The notes: a model not told the origin generated them from the letters alone. A stretch of DNA of 64,000 nt from Streptomyces sp. NBC_00620 (GCF_026341825.1 NZ_JAPENY010000001.1:4030001-4094000), one strand, 5' to 3'. Shown: positions 51,976 to 61,044, counted from the stretch's first letter. Made by a program: numbers and translations.

Positions 51976-53614
51976 TCCGGTACTCGCCCGGCCGGGAGAC
52001 CGTCAGCCGCGTGAACTCGCCGTCCTGCGCCAGGCAGCCCCCGTCGGCGCGCAGCCACGGCGAGTACGCGACCCGCACGGTCACCGAGCCGGGCTTGGGT
52101 ATCCGCACGTCGACCTCGGCGCTCGTGGTCCGTACGACGGAGGCGGGCGCCGACACCAGCGGCGCCGCGTCGCGCACCCGGAACACCTGCCAGTGGGCGT
52201 CGCTCCACACCGGCTCCAGCCACGCGGGCGGGTTCCGGACCAGGCGGGCCTCCGCCTCGGCGAACCCGTCCGGCTTGCCGCCGGGCAGGACGACGAGGCC
52301 GACGGCCCAGTGGTCCAGCCAGGCCCGGTAGGTCGCCGCCGAGAAGGTGCCGTCGTAGAACAGCCGGCCGCGTTCGATGTCCAGCTGGCGGTTCCAGCCG
52401 CGCGCCAGGTTCACGTGCGGGGCGAGCGCGGTGGCCTCACGGTGGTTGCGGGCCGGGACCACCTCGACGCGGGTGCGGTCGGCGCCGAGCCGGTCCAGGG
52501 CGGTGATGACGCCCTGGGTGTCGGCCGCCCAGGCGGGCACGTTCGTCGACACCTCCAGGTCGTCGACGGTCTTCTGCCCGACCCAGAAGAGCGAGTAGCA
52601 CAGGGCCGCGATCAGGGCGGTGCGCCTCAGGGGCTTGAGACTCGGCGCGCCCAGCAGCACCGCAAGGAGTACGGCGGGTGCGAACAGTTCCGCGAAACGC
52701 TCTACGTTCGTGCCGACGGGCGAGGGGATCAGATACGTCAGGACGGTCCCGGCCGCGTAGACGACGCCGCTCCACCGCGCCACCCGCCAGCCGCGCGGGG
52801 CCAGCACGGCCACCGTCAGCCCGAGCAGCACGGGCGGCCCGATGCGGCCCGGCGGCATCAACTGCTCGCCGCTGAACGGGAACAGCAGCGTGGTCGCACC
52901 CACCACGATGGCGGGCGGCAGCAGCAGCACCCCGGCCCGCACCCGGTCCCGTGCGACGAGATACGCCGCCCCCACCACCACCAGGAACAGCCCGGCCACC
53001 GGACTCGCCATCGTCGCAAGGGCCGCGTACGCCGTCGCGAGCAGCAGCCGCCGTTCGCGCGTCAGCAGCACACAGGCGGCGAGCCCGAAGGCCACGCCGA
53101 GCGCGAACGTCGTACGCCCCGAGGCGACGTTGCACCACAGCGCGAGTGAGGCGAGCAGTGCCGGGGCCACCGGCCGCCGTATCCCCGTACGGCCGATCAG
53201 CACTGCCGCGAGCCAGGTGGCGGCGAGCCCGGAGGCCACGGTCACCGTGCGGACACCCAGCGTGGCCATCAAGTACGGGGATATCAGGCTGTAGTTGGCG
53301 GTGTGCATCCCGCCGTACCAGAACAGGTTGTACGCCGATCCGCCGTTCCGTGACGCGAACTGGGCCCATGCCTCCTGGGCCGCGAGGTCGCCGCCGCCGG
53401 TGGCGAGGAACACCCACCACACGGCGTACAGCGGGAGCGTGGGGAGCGTCGCGAGGAGCGGGAGGCGGTGGCGGTGCCAGAACCTGCGGACGGGATGGTT
53501 CCGGGGCGGGGCCGTGCGGTCCGGCCGGACGAGGGTCAGGTCGGTCAGTGCGGCAGAGGCCACGGCTCTGGGTTTCCGTTCGATGTCTTCGAAGGTGCGG
53601 GTCGGCTGCGCCAA
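51929..53614 (-). CDS. Polytopic GT-C-like membrane protein
   Basis: A 561-residue integral membrane protein with about ten helices over residues 50-330. It ends in a soluble ~200-residue domain (YRISSEYGPSPGP). The pattern of the first luminal loop (EAWAQFASRNGGSAYNLFWYGGMHT) resembles GT-C glycosyltransferases of the mannosyl type, but the metal/catalytic DxD or ExD is not obvious to me, so the class is tentative. TTG 53614 is the only upstream start; the GTG near residue 18 is an alternative. The 3' end overlaps the GT87-PAP2 gene by 47 bp. Confidence 0.72.
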   Translation of the reverse strand: MAQPTRTFEDIERKPRAVASAALTDLTLVRPDRTAPPRNHPVRRFWHRHRLPLLATLPTLPLYAVWWVFLATGGGDLAAQEAWAQFASRNGGSAYNLFWYGGMHTANYSLISPYLMATLGVRTVTVASGLAATWLAAVLIGRTGIRRPVAPALLASLALWCNVASGRTTFALGVAFGLAACVLLTRERRLLLATAYAALATMASPVAGLFLVVVGAAYLVARDRVRAGVLLLPPAIVVGATTLLFPFSGEQLMPPGRIGPPVLLGLTVAVLAPRGWRVARWSGVVYAAGTVLTYLIPSPVGTNVERFAELFAPAVLLAVLLGAPSLKPLRRTALIAALCYSLFWVGQKTVDDLEVSTNVPAWAADTQGVITALDRLGADRTRVEVVPARNHREATALAPHVNLARGWNRQLDIERGRLFYDGTFSAATYRAWLDHWAVGLVVLPGGKPDGFAEAEARLVRNPPAWLEPVWSDAHWQVFRVRDAAPLVSAPASVVRTTSAEVDVRIPKPGSVTVRVAYSPWLRADGGCLAQDGEFTRLTVSRPGEYRISSEYGPSPGPVPPC

Positions 53615-53647
53615 GTGTGTAGACGCGAAGTGGACCGAAAACGTTCA

Positions 53648-54244
53648 TCAGGGAGCCACGGGAAGTCGCGACGTGGACAAAGCCGTTGCCTCCGCGTGCT
53701 GCCACAGTGCGGCCGCGAGCCAGATCAGGACGGCGCCGACCAGGATGTGCAGCGCGACCGTGAGCAGGGAGTCGGGCAGCGAGGTCAGGAACGCGAACAG
53801 CGGCAGCACGACGGCGTATCCCCACGACGGGATCCTCGGGAACACCCGGGCGCGGATCAGCGTCGCCCCGAACAGGGCACAGCCCACAGCGAAGACGGCT
53901 GCGGACCCGATGAGCACGGGGACCGTGGGGCCGCCGGCCAGAGCCTCGTCGATGACGGCGTCGTCGAAGTGGAACAGCACCAGGTTCGCGGCGAACGCGG
54001 CACCGCCGAACAGCCCGAGACCGACGAGGTTCACGGTGTGGGCGAGGTCCCCGAAGCGGCCGGTGACCGCGCTCTGCCTGCGGTGCAGCGCGGTGAGCAG
54101 AGGCAGCGCGAACGCGGGGGAGAGGGCGAACAGGACGCTGGTCGCGGAGGTCTCCCCGGTGAACGCCTCGATCAGCGCGGGGAGGGCGAGCAGCAGGCCG
54201 GACAGGGCTCCGCACAGGGCGGCGGTACGGAAGGGCGAATACAT
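53648..54244 (-). CDS. Hypothetical six-TM membrane protein
   Basis: A 198-residue protein with about six hydrophobic segments and few charged residues; the first begins FRTAALCGALSGLLLALPAL. No family recognised with confidence. ATG 54244 has SD GGAGAG five bases upstream. It lies directly upstream of the GT-C-like gene in the same direction, so the two may be co-transcribed. Confidence 0.78.
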   Translation of the reverse strand: MYSPFRTAALCGALSGLLLALPALIEAFTGETSATSVLFALSPAFALPLLTALHRRQSAVTGRFGDLAHTVNLVGLGLFGGAAFAANLVLFHFDDAVIDEALAGGPTVPVLIGSAAVFAVGCALFGATLIRARVFPRIPSWGYAVVLPLFAFLTSLPDSLLTVALHILVGAVLIWLAAALWQHAEATALSTSRLPVAP

Positions 54245-54471
54245 GGGGTCTCTCCGGTTGCTCGGACGGTGGGGCAGGGCGGCAACCGTAAGAAGCGGTC
54301 GAGGGGGGAGAGGAGGTGCAGAGCGGCCATGACAGCGGACGGAAGTCACCATCTCCCGTGCGGGGGAAGGCCGTTCGGCATGTGCCGTTCGGCCCGACCT
54401 GCCCTGAGTTCTCCCGCCGGTCTCACCCAGGGGCCGCCCCCGGCTTAGCCTGGCGACGACAGGGGGTGCCT

Positions 54472-55605
54472 ATGGCCGTGTTCGTGCCCGTGCGGTGGGT
54501 GGCTCCGCTGCTGTACGGCGTGGTCCTCGTCGGCGGTCTGTACTACGCGGTGGCCGGCCCGGGACCGACGGGGTGGTGGCGGCCGGCCGGCTTCGTCGCC
54601 GTGCTCGGGGCGCTCTTCGCCTTGGAGGCCATGGGAGGGCGCCGGCCCGCCGCCCGGGTGCCGTTGCTGCTCGCGCGGTGCGCTCTGATCGGGGCGGTGG
54701 TGGTCCTCGACGCGTCGGGACTGTCCCAAGTGCTGTTCGTGCTGCTGCCGTTCACCGCCTACTTCGCCTTCGGCCGCACGACCGCGCTCGCCCTCGGCGC
54801 CCTGTGCCTGGCCGGGCTGCTCACCGTGTACGTGCTGACCGCACCCGGCTGGTATCGCGACCTGGAGCACGTGTCCGACCTGCTGATGCTCACCGTCGGC
54901 CTGGTCCTCGCGCTCTCCATGGCCGCCGTGGCGGTCGGCGAGCAGCGCGCACGGCGCGAGGTGGAGGAGTACGCCGAGCAGGTCGCCGAGCTCTCCGCCG
55001 CCACCGAACGCAACCGGCTGGCCCGCGACATCCACGACAGCCTCGGGCACCATCTCACCGCGATGTCCGTGCAGTTGGAGATGGCCTCGGACTTCCGGGC
55101 CCTGGACCCCGACGCGGCCCAGCGCGCACTGAACGAGGCCCGGCGGTCGGTACGGCTCGCGCTGGGCGACGTACGACAGTCGGTGCGTGCGCTGCGCGAC
55201 GAGGCGGCGCGGCCTTCGCTCTCGGTCGCGCTGGCCGGGCTTGCGGAGGACAGAGCGACGCCGCCGCGGGTCACCGTCGAGGTGAGTGGAGACGAGAACG
55301 CTTACGGAGCAGCCGAGTTGACCGCGTTGTACCGGGCCGCGCAGGAAGGCGTGACCAACGCACGGCGTCATGCACGGGCTTCGCGGGTGACGGTGGTGGT
55401 CTACCTGGAGGGGGAGGCGGCGCGGATGGTCGTGACCGACGACGGCCTGGGCTTCGCGCCGGACGCGGAGGATTCGGCGGCCGGTGGGTTCGGTCTTGTC
55501 GGGATGCGGGAACGGGTGCAACTGGTGGCGGGGAGTGTGGACATCGAGAGCGGGCCGGGGGCGGGTACGCGGCTTACGGTGACGGTTCCGCGAGGAAAGA
55601 CGTGA
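54472..55605 (+). CDS. Sensor histidine kinase, DesK/HisKA_3 type
   Basis: A 377-residue membrane sensor. Four or five TM helices (residues 8-160) are followed by the phosphoacceptor box ERNRLARDIHDSLGHHL (His188), the ATP-binding N-box region AAQEGVTNARRHA, and G-box FGLVGMRERV. It phosphorylates the response regulator encoded one base downstream. ATG 54472 lies after GGGGGT. Stimulus unknown; short extracytoplasmic loops imply membrane sensing. Confidence 0.93.
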   Translation: MAVFVPVRWVAPLLYGVVLVGGLYYAVAGPGPTGWWRPAGFVAVLGALFALEAMGGRRPAARVPLLLARCALIGAVVVLDASGLSQVLFVLLPFTAYFAFGRTTALALGALCLAGLLTVYVLTAPGWYRDLEHVSDLLMLTVGLVLALSMAAVAVGEQRARREVEEYAEQVAELSAATERNRLARDIHDSLGHHLTAMSVQLEMASDFRALDPDAAQRALNEARRSVRLALGDVRQSVRALRDEAARPSLSVALAGLAEDRATPPRVTVEVSGDENAYGAAELTALYRAAQEGVTNARRHARASRVTVVVYLEGEAARMVVTDDGLGFAPDAEDSAAGGFGLVGMRERVQLVAGSVDIESGPGAGTRLTVTVPRGKT

Positions 55606-55606
55606 C

Positions 55607-56263
55607 ATGGACGAAGAGTTGGTGCGGGTGAGAGTGCTGGTCGTCGACGACCAGCGGCTCATCCGCGACGGGATCGCCTCCCTGCTGTCCATCCGTCCCG
55701 GTATCGAGGTCGTCGGTACGGCGGTCGACGGCCGGGACGCCGTCGCCAAGACCCTCGAACTGAGCCCGGACGTCGTCCTGATGGACGTACGGATGCCGGA
55801 GATGGACGGCGTCGAGGCGGTGGCCGTGCTGCGCGGCCGGGCGCCGGAGTGCCGGGTCGTGATGCTGACGACTTTCGACGACGAGGAGTACGTAGTCCAG
55901 GCTCTGCGCGCCGGAGCCCACGGCTACCTCCTCAAGGACCTCCCCGCCGAGGAACTCGCCCAAGCGGTACGCCTGGCCCACGCGGGCGTCACCCAGCTCG
56001 ACTCCACCGTCGCCCGCCACCTGACGGCTGCCCTCCCGTCGCCCGCACCCGTGGTGAAGGCCGCCCCCGCCGTCTCGCTGAGCCCGCGCGAGACGGACAT
56101 CCTCCGGCTCCTGGCCCACGGCCACACCAACCGGGAGATCGCCGCCCGCCTGTACCTCAGCGAGGGCACGGTCAAGAACCACGTCTCCCGCATCCTCAGC
56201 CGCCTGGCACTGCGCGACCGTACGCAGGCGGCGCTGCGGGCTCGGGATCTCGGGCTGCTGTGA
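55607..56263 (+). CDS. NarL/LuxR family response regulator
   Basis: A 218-residue regulator. The receiver domain has phosphoacceptor Asp60 (VVLMDVRMPEMDG), acidic D14/D15, and Lys near 110 (YLLKDLPAEEL). The C-terminal LuxR helix-turn-helix reads SPRETDILRLLAHGHTNREIAARLYLSEGTVKNHVSRILSRL. It is one base from the kinase stop, so it forms a classic two-component pair; targets unknown. Confidence 0.95.
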   Translation: MDEELVRVRVLVVDDQRLIRDGIASLLSIRPGIEVVGTAVDGRDAVAKTLELSPDVVLMDVRMPEMDGVEAVAVLRGRAPECRVVMLTTFDDEEYVVQALRAGAHGYLLKDLPAEELAQAVRLAHAGVTQLDSTVARHLTAALPSPAPVVKAAPAVSLSPRETDILRLLAHGHTNREIAARLYLSEGTVKNHVSRILSRLALRDRTQAALRARDLGLL

Positions 56264-56288
56264 AGGCCTGCACCACCGGCAGAACTGC

Positions 56289-56978
56289 TCAACCCCCGCT
56301 GACCGCCGCCGACTCGTAGCCCGTGATGTCGTCGGGTGTCACCAAGCCGTCCTCGATCGCCCGGGCCAGCATGTCCGCCTTTGTCGGTGCGGTTCTGCCG
56401 ACCTGCGCGTACTTGACTCTCGCGCGGCGGATGTACACGTCGACCGTGTGAACCGATACGCCCATGCGGCGGGCGACCGAAGCCTTCGACATGGACTGGA
56501 ACCACCAGAGCAGGGCGGTGCGTTCCTGCGAGGACAGTTTGGGTCTGCTCGCGCCGCGGTCACCGACGAGGACGCCCGCGGCCGTGGGCGTGACGTACGG
56601 TCTGTCGCCCGCCGCCGCCAGCACCGCGTTCACCAGGTGGGCCCGTCCTTCGTTCTTCGCGACGAACTCGCAGGCGCCGGCCTCCAGCGATTCGAGCACC
56701 ACCCGCTGCTCGGTGAACTGCGAGAAGGCGATGACCCGTTGGCCCGCCGCGGCCAGCGTGGCGATGTCGCCGATGACGAGTGTGCCGTGCAGATTCAGAT
56801 CGAGGATGAGGACATCCGCGACGCCGGGCTCCACATCCGCGGTTTCGCCGGTGTGCTCCACCGAGATCCGCGGCTCCTCGGACAGCCAGGTCTGGATGCC
56901 TTCGATGACGACAGGGTGGTCGTCGACGATGGCAACGGTCAGGGAGCCGGACGTAAGGGCCATCGGGTTTCCCACCAC
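56289..56978 (-). CDS. LuxR-type response regulator of three-gene sensor operon
   Basis: A 229-residue regulator. Receiver Asp60 is in LILDLNLHGT and the conserved Lys in FVAKNEGRAH; the Thr position shows FSQF. The C-terminal DNA-binding domain differs from NarL: SKASVARRMGVSVHTVDVYIRRARVKYAQVGRTAPTKADMLARA. GTG 56978 has SD GGAGGA six bases away and overlaps the upstream sensor gene by 40 bp. Probably phosphorylated by the kinase at the start of the operon. Confidence 0.92.
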   Translation of the reverse strand: MVGNPMALTSGSLTVAIVDDHPVVIEGIQTWLSEEPRISVEHTGETADVEPGVADVLILDLNLHGTLVIGDIATLAAAGQRVIAFSQFTEQRVVLESLEAGACEFVAKNEGRAHLVNAVLAAAGDRPYVTPTAAGVLVGDRGASRPKLSSQERTALLWWFQSMSKASVARRMGVSVHTVDVYIRRARVKYAQVGRTAPTKADMLARAIEDGLVTPDDITGYESAAVSGG

Positions 56979-58069
56979 AACTGATCCTCCTCCTGGTCGT
57001 ACGCGGCGGACACGGTGAGCGGGCCCGGCGATTCCACGAGCGTCTCCGGCGGGGCGTCGGCCACCACGCTCACCACCACGTCCTCGGGTGTCGTCACCAC
57101 AGTCACGCGCGCTCGGGTGGCTGCGGTTGCCAGGACCAGCAAGGTTCCTTCCGCCAGTTCGCGGCGGGCGGAGGCCGGCAGGTCGGGCAACTCGCCGTAG
57201 CTCAGCAGGGTCACGCGTACGCCACGCCGCTCGGCGACATCGGCACAGGCCCGCAGTTCGTGCAGGAGCGGGTGCGGGGTGTCGTCCGTCTCCACGAACA
57301 GCCTCCGCAGCCGGGCCGCCTCCACGGCGGCACGCTGGCGTACGACGGTGTCCGCCGGGTCCAGTCGACGTTCCGCCAGACCACTCAGCAGTGGTTCCAC
57401 CCTGATGCGCAGGTACTCATAGCGGCGCCGGCGCTCGGCGTGCACGGTCTCGTCGGCGGTCGCGCGGGCGAGGTACTCCGCCTGTCCCGCGGCGATCTCG
57501 GTGGCTTCCCTCGCACCGTCGTTGAGCTGCCGTGCCAGGTACGCGAAGGTCAACTGGATACCGGCGGTGGTGTAGATCATGGCCAGCAGGCGGGAGACGG
57601 TGACATGGTCGAGTGCGCCGTCGGCGGCCAGGAAGCCCACCGTGACAGCCGTGTTGGCGGCGAGCAGGGTGATCAGCTCCCACAGCGGACGCTGTATCAG
57701 CAGCAGTACGCCGAACCAGCCCACGGTGTTCCCCGCCCAGCTCACATCGCCGATCGCTTCGCCCGCCGGGTACGCGGCGGTGGCGACGACGCCGGTGACC
57801 AGCGCCGCCCCCGCAAGCATCCGCGCGGTGCCCGTGTCGAGCGCCGAACGCAGCAGCAGGACCGCACCGACCGTCAGCACGAGCGTGAGGGCCAGCCAGG
57901 AGCCCGCGGCGGCGGCCCGCGGCTCGTACACCGGCCAGCCCCTGAGCACCAGCAGGGTGTCCAGGCCGAGGTGCCAGACGCCGACGATCACCACAAGACC
58001 GATGTTGACGGCCGTGGCGAAACGGGTGGCGACCATGCCCTTTACGACGTCGGCGGTTATGGTTCCCAC
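56939..58069 (-). CDS. Degenerate histidine-kinase-like membrane protein
   Basis: A 376-residue protein with six or seven TM helices (residues 15-190) followed by a cytosolic helical region and a C-terminal domain shaped like a HATPase fold. No DHp-type His-Asp box is visible (the helix reads EYLRIRVEPLLSGLAERR) and no clear N/G boxes; the ending DQEEDQLWWETRWPL mirrors the C-terminal strand of the upstream kinase (TRVVLRWEP). It may be a kinase regulator or heterodimer partner. GTG 58069 overlaps the upstream gene by 13 bp. Confidence 0.82.
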   Translation of the reverse strand: MGTITADVVKGMVATRFATAVNIGLVVIVGVWHLGLDTLLVLRGWPVYEPRAAAAGSWLALTLVLTVGAVLLLRSALDTGTARMLAGAALVTGVVATAAYPAGEAIGDVSWAGNTVGWFGVLLLIQRPLWELITLLAANTAVTVGFLAADGALDHVTVSRLLAMIYTTAGIQLTFAYLARQLNDGAREATEIAAGQAEYLARATADETVHAERRRRYEYLRIRVEPLLSGLAERRLDPADTVVRQRAAVEAARLRRLFVETDDTPHPLLHELRACADVAERRGVRVTLLSYGELPDLPASARRELAEGTLLVLATAATRARVTVVTTPEDVVVSVVADAPPETLVESPGPLTVSAAYDQEEDQLWWETRWPLRPAP

Positions 58070-59205
58070 CTCAGCACGACCCGGGTGCCGGCGCCGGGGG
58101 ACGATTCCGCCCGGGCGCTGCCGCCCACGGCACGCATCCGGCCGTAGACCGATTCCCGCAGTCCGCGTCGGTGGGAGGCGACGGTCATGGGGTCGAACCC
58201 GCTTCCGCTGTCGTGGACTTCGACGGTGACGCCCTCACCGGCACGCCGGGCCGTGACCCGGGCGGCGCGGGTGTTCGCGTGCTGGGCCACATTGGTCAGG
58301 GCCTCGGCGACCCCTTGCGAGAGGGCCACCACGACCTCGTGCGGCAGGTCCAGCGGCGGCACGTCGAACTCGATGTCCAGTGGCGGGAGTCCGACGCGGC
58401 GCGTCAGAACGACGGTGCGCAGCTCGACATCCAGCGGGGCGGGGTCGTGCGCCACATCGCGTGCCGCGCCGGGGTGCGCCCGCAGGTTCTCGATGACGGC
58501 CAGGTCGGCCGCGGCCCGTTCCGGCAGCGCGGCGGAGTAACGGGTGATGCTGCCGGTGCCCACGATGGTGAGCGTGGCGAGCACGGTGTCGTGCAGCAGC
58601 CGCTGCTGCTCCAGTTCGTCGCTGCGGGCGGCGGACCGGGCCCGCGCCGACGCCCGCGCCGATGCCTCCTCCGACAGTGCGCGGTCCGCCCTGCGCGCTC
58701 CGTGCCGCAGCAGGACCACGACGGCGGCGGCCAGCAGCCCCTGGAGCACCAGGATGACGGGGGCTTCCCGTACGCCGGGGGCGCCCACCGCGTAGGCCAC
58801 CGCGATGGCGATCGCCGCCGCCATCGCCCAGGGCTGCCGCAGCACGAACTGGGCGATGAAGACGCCGGTGCTGGCGACCATGTCGACCCATCCGCTGCCC
58901 GCGCTCGCTCCCAGGACCTCGGCCGGGACGAGCTTGCCGTGCGCCAGGCAGAGCAGCAGGACGACGGCGATGTCACCGGCGTAGAGCCAGGGCCGAGGTT
59001 CCGGGCGGAACATCAGGACGGTGAACAGGCCGCTCCACACCAGCAGTCCGACGACCGCGACGGCCACCCAGGCGGGGCGGGCGGGCGGTGCGAGGCCGAC
59101 CACGGCGACCACGGCCGCCCCGACGGAACTGGCCGCCCGCAGGACAGCGGACAGGCGCGCCGACTTGCGCCGAAGCTGAAGCTGGGCGGGTCCCTGCGTC
59201 AACAC
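58057..59205 (-). CDS. Sensor histidine kinase of three-gene operon
   Basis: A 382-residue kinase with about six TM helices (residues 20-165), a charged coiled-coil linker (ASARASARARSAARSDELEQ) and a compact DHp-like motif QRLLHDTVLATLT (His205). The ATP-binding part has the N-box VAEALTNVAQHANTRAA, DSGSGFDPMTV and G-box LRESVYGRMRAVGGSARAES. GTG 59205 follows SD GGAG at six bases. First of three overlapping genes (kinase, degenerate kinase-like, LuxR regulator). Confidence 0.9.
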   Translation of the reverse strand: MLTQGPAQLQLRRKSARLSAVLRAASSVGAAVVAVVGLAPPARPAWVAVAVVGLLVWSGLFTVLMFRPEPRPWLYAGDIAVVLLLCLAHGKLVPAEVLGASAGSGWVDMVASTGVFIAQFVLRQPWAMAAAIAIAVAYAVGAPGVREAPVILVLQGLLAAAVVVLLRHGARRADRALSEEASARASARARSAARSDELEQQRLLHDTVLATLTIVGTGSITRYSAALPERAAADLAVIENLRAHPGAARDVAHDPAPLDVELRTVVLTRRVGLPPLDIEFDVPPLDLPHEVVVALSQGVAEALTNVAQHANTRAARVTARRAGEGVTVEVHDSGSGFDPMTVASHRRGLRESVYGRMRAVGGSARAESSPGAGTRVVLRWEP

Positions 59206-59376
59206 GGATTCTCCGCCAAAGGAATTCCCGCCTCCGCTAAGAGAAGTGAGGGAATTTCGACCGCTTTCCTCACAACGTTTCCTCCGCACGCCGACGAGAC
59301 CGGCTGCTGAGCTTAGACGAACGCGAGCGCGACCGACAGGGGCACTCGCGATATCTCGCGGCGCAGGGGCGGCGGC

Positions 59377-59402
59377 GCATGTCACGCGTTCGCGTGACAT
59401 GC
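59377..59402. promoter_or_regulatory. Perfect palindromic element, copy 1
   Basis: 12-bp arms (GCATGTCACGCG / CGCGTGACATGC) around TT. The core TGTCACGCGTTCGCGTGACA is identical to the copy at 61025. Downstream similarity continues about 45 bp (CCTTC..TCC.GCCCG.CCC..TAAT). In both copies a TAAT-type -10 lies about 21 bp past GTGACA. It sits between the divergent sensor operon and the lipoprotein gene. Confidence 0.85.
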
Positions 59403-59450
59403 CTTCCTCCGGCCCGCCCCGTAATCTTCGGAACCGGGCCGATCGAGGGG

Positions 59451-59490
59451 GAATCTCGGGTGTTAGGGGGGAATCTCGGGTGTTATTCGA
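59451..59490 (+). repeat. 20-bp duplication of SD and start region
   Basis: GAATCTCGGGTGTTA is repeated with a 20-bp period (59451-59465 and 59471-59485), giving two copies of SD and GTG, out of frame with each other. Confidence 0.85.
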
Positions 59491-60427
59491 AGTTCGTGTG
59501 AAGGGAAAATCCTCCGTCCTTCTTTCACTGGCTCTCATTGTCTGCCTGGTGGCCGGCTGCGAGGCCGAGAGCGGAAACCCGAAGGATATGGAACGGCCGC
59601 AGAAAGGCGAGGCGGTCGGCGGGGCGGGTGAACAGGTCGGAGACCTGACCGTCGCTGAGGAGGTCGAGGTCGACCGCGCGGAGGAAGAGCTCGTCGAGGA
59701 GTGCATGGAGCGTCAGGGCCACCCGTACTGGCCGGCGCCGGTGGCGAGCGTCGCGGAACGCAAGGCCGGGGCGTACGTGGTGGACGACGTGGAGTGGGCT
59801 CGCCGTTACGGCTACGGCCGGCCCTTCGACATCGCGGCCGAGAAGGCACGCCTCAGTCACCCCAATGTCACCTACCACAACGCACTCCCCGAGCAGGAGC
59901 GCATCCGCTACTCCCGCGCGCTCGACGGCGATTTCGACGACGCCATATCCGTCGGGCTGCCGTCCGGCGGCACCATCCGGACACCACGCGAAGGCTGTCA
60001 CGTCGAAGCGCAGGAGCGGCTCTACGGCGACTATCCGACCTGGTTCCGGGTCAAGAAGACCGTGACCGGGCTGACTCCGCTGTATGTCCCACGGATTCTC
60101 CGGGACGAGCGCCTGGTCACCGCGGTCAAGGCATGGTCCCGATGCATGAACGAGTCGGGAAACCCCTTCAGGAGCCCGGACGAGATACGCCAGAAACGGG
60201 AGTCTCTGGTCAAGGGAATGAATGCGGACCAAGCCCAGAGCGCCGAGGTGAAATTGGCTGTGGCCGAGGCCGAGTGCGCCCGTGAAACATCCCTCGGGGA
60301 GACCGCACGTTCCCTCGAAGGCGAATACAGGGAAAAGACACTTCGTGATTACCCCGAAGAGTTCGCGACCTATCAGCAGCTGAGGATGACCGCCCTTTCC
60401 CGGGCCAGGAACCTCGAAAACCGGTAG
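59480..60427 (+). CDS. Lipoprotein, function unknown
   Basis: A 315-residue exported lipoprotein. The signal helix SSVLLSLALIVCLVAGC ends in the lipobox LVAGC (Cys27). The mature part is rich in charged helices with conserved pairs VEECMERQGHPYWPAP and RCMNESGNPF, both cysteine-containing, which suggests a disulfide-linked repeat: each has the pattern E/R-C-M-x-x-x-G-x-P. GTG 59480 has SD GGGGGA. Codon 2 is TTA, so translation may need bldA tRNA. GTG 59498 is an alternative. Confidence 0.85.
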   Translation: MLFEVRVKGKSSVLLSLALIVCLVAGCEAESGNPKDMERPQKGEAVGGAGEQVGDLTVAEEVEVDRAEEELVEECMERQGHPYWPAPVASVAERKAGAYVVDDVEWARRYGYGRPFDIAAEKARLSHPNVTYHNALPEQERIRYSRALDGDFDDAISVGLPSGGTIRTPREGCHVEAQERLYGDYPTWFRVKKTVTGLTPLYVPRILRDERLVTAVKAWSRCMNESGNPFRSPDEIRQKRESLVKGMNADQAQSAEVKLAVAEAECARETSLGETARSLEGEYREKTLRDYPEEFATYQQLRMTALSRARNLENR

Positions 60428-60502
60428 GCGCCCCACCGAAGATTTCCGTGGCGTCATGGCCGCGGGGAGTCCCACCCATCAGATGATCGAGGAGTTACAC
60501 CC

Positions 60503-60931
60503 ATGAGAAAACTGTCCGCCACCCTGACCGTCCTGGGCATGGCCGCTCTCGGAACCGTCGTCCCCGTCTCCGCCGCGCACGCCGCCGAGACCTGCTCCGA
60601 CAACTACTCGGCCGCCACGGCCGGCTACATGTACGCCTACGACTATGTCGACTGCGTCGGGCAGCTCGGCAAGGTCTCGGGCAACGACTCGGACTGGGGC
60701 GTCGACTCCAACAAGGCCTCGTCCATCCTCAACAAGGGCAACTTCCAAGAGGTCCAGTTCTTCAACGGAACCGGCACGGGCTGGACCGGCGGCCACACCT
60801 GCCTCTCCCGCAACGAGGGCTACGCCTCAGACCTCACCAACAACTACTTCACCAGCGGCTACTCGGCCAACAACTCCATCAGCTCGCACCGCTGGGTGAA
60901 CGCCAGCACCTGCGACAGGTGGGCGACCTGA
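60503..60931 (+). CDS. Secreted small protein, peptidase inhibitor I36 / beta-gamma-crystallin-like
   Basis: A 142-residue exported protein with a Sec signal peptide (cleavage near SAAHAAE, residue 28). The mature ~114 residues contain four cysteines and end with NNSISSHRWVNASTCDRW, similar to the S-S-x-R-W motif of streptomycete I36-type inhibitors and crystallin-like proteins. ATG 60503 has SD GAGGAG. Target proteinase unknown. Confidence 0.85.
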   Translation: MRKLSATLTVLGMAALGTVVPVSAAHAAETCSDNYSAATAGYMYAYDYVDCVGQLGKVSGNDSDWGVDSNKASSILNKGNFQEVQFFNGTGTGWTGGHTCLSRNEGYASDLTNNYFTSGYSANNSISSHRWVNASTCDRWAT

Positions 60932-61024
60932 CCTCTGCTTCCACGTAGCCGAGGCTGACGAGCCTCTGTGCCTTGCGGGGATGCCTCTCTCATGGCATCC
61001 CCGCAAGGCCGGGGGCGGCGGCGC

Positions 61025-61044
61025 TGTCACGCGTTCGCGTGACA
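61025..61044. promoter_or_regulatory. Perfect palindromic element, copy 2
   Basis: TGTCACGCGTTCGCGTGACA, 20 bp identical to copy 1. It is followed by a conserved stretch and TTAATT (61066-61071), in the promoter of the lipase gene. Upstream GGGCGGCGGCGC is also shared with copy 1. Confidence 0.85.
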
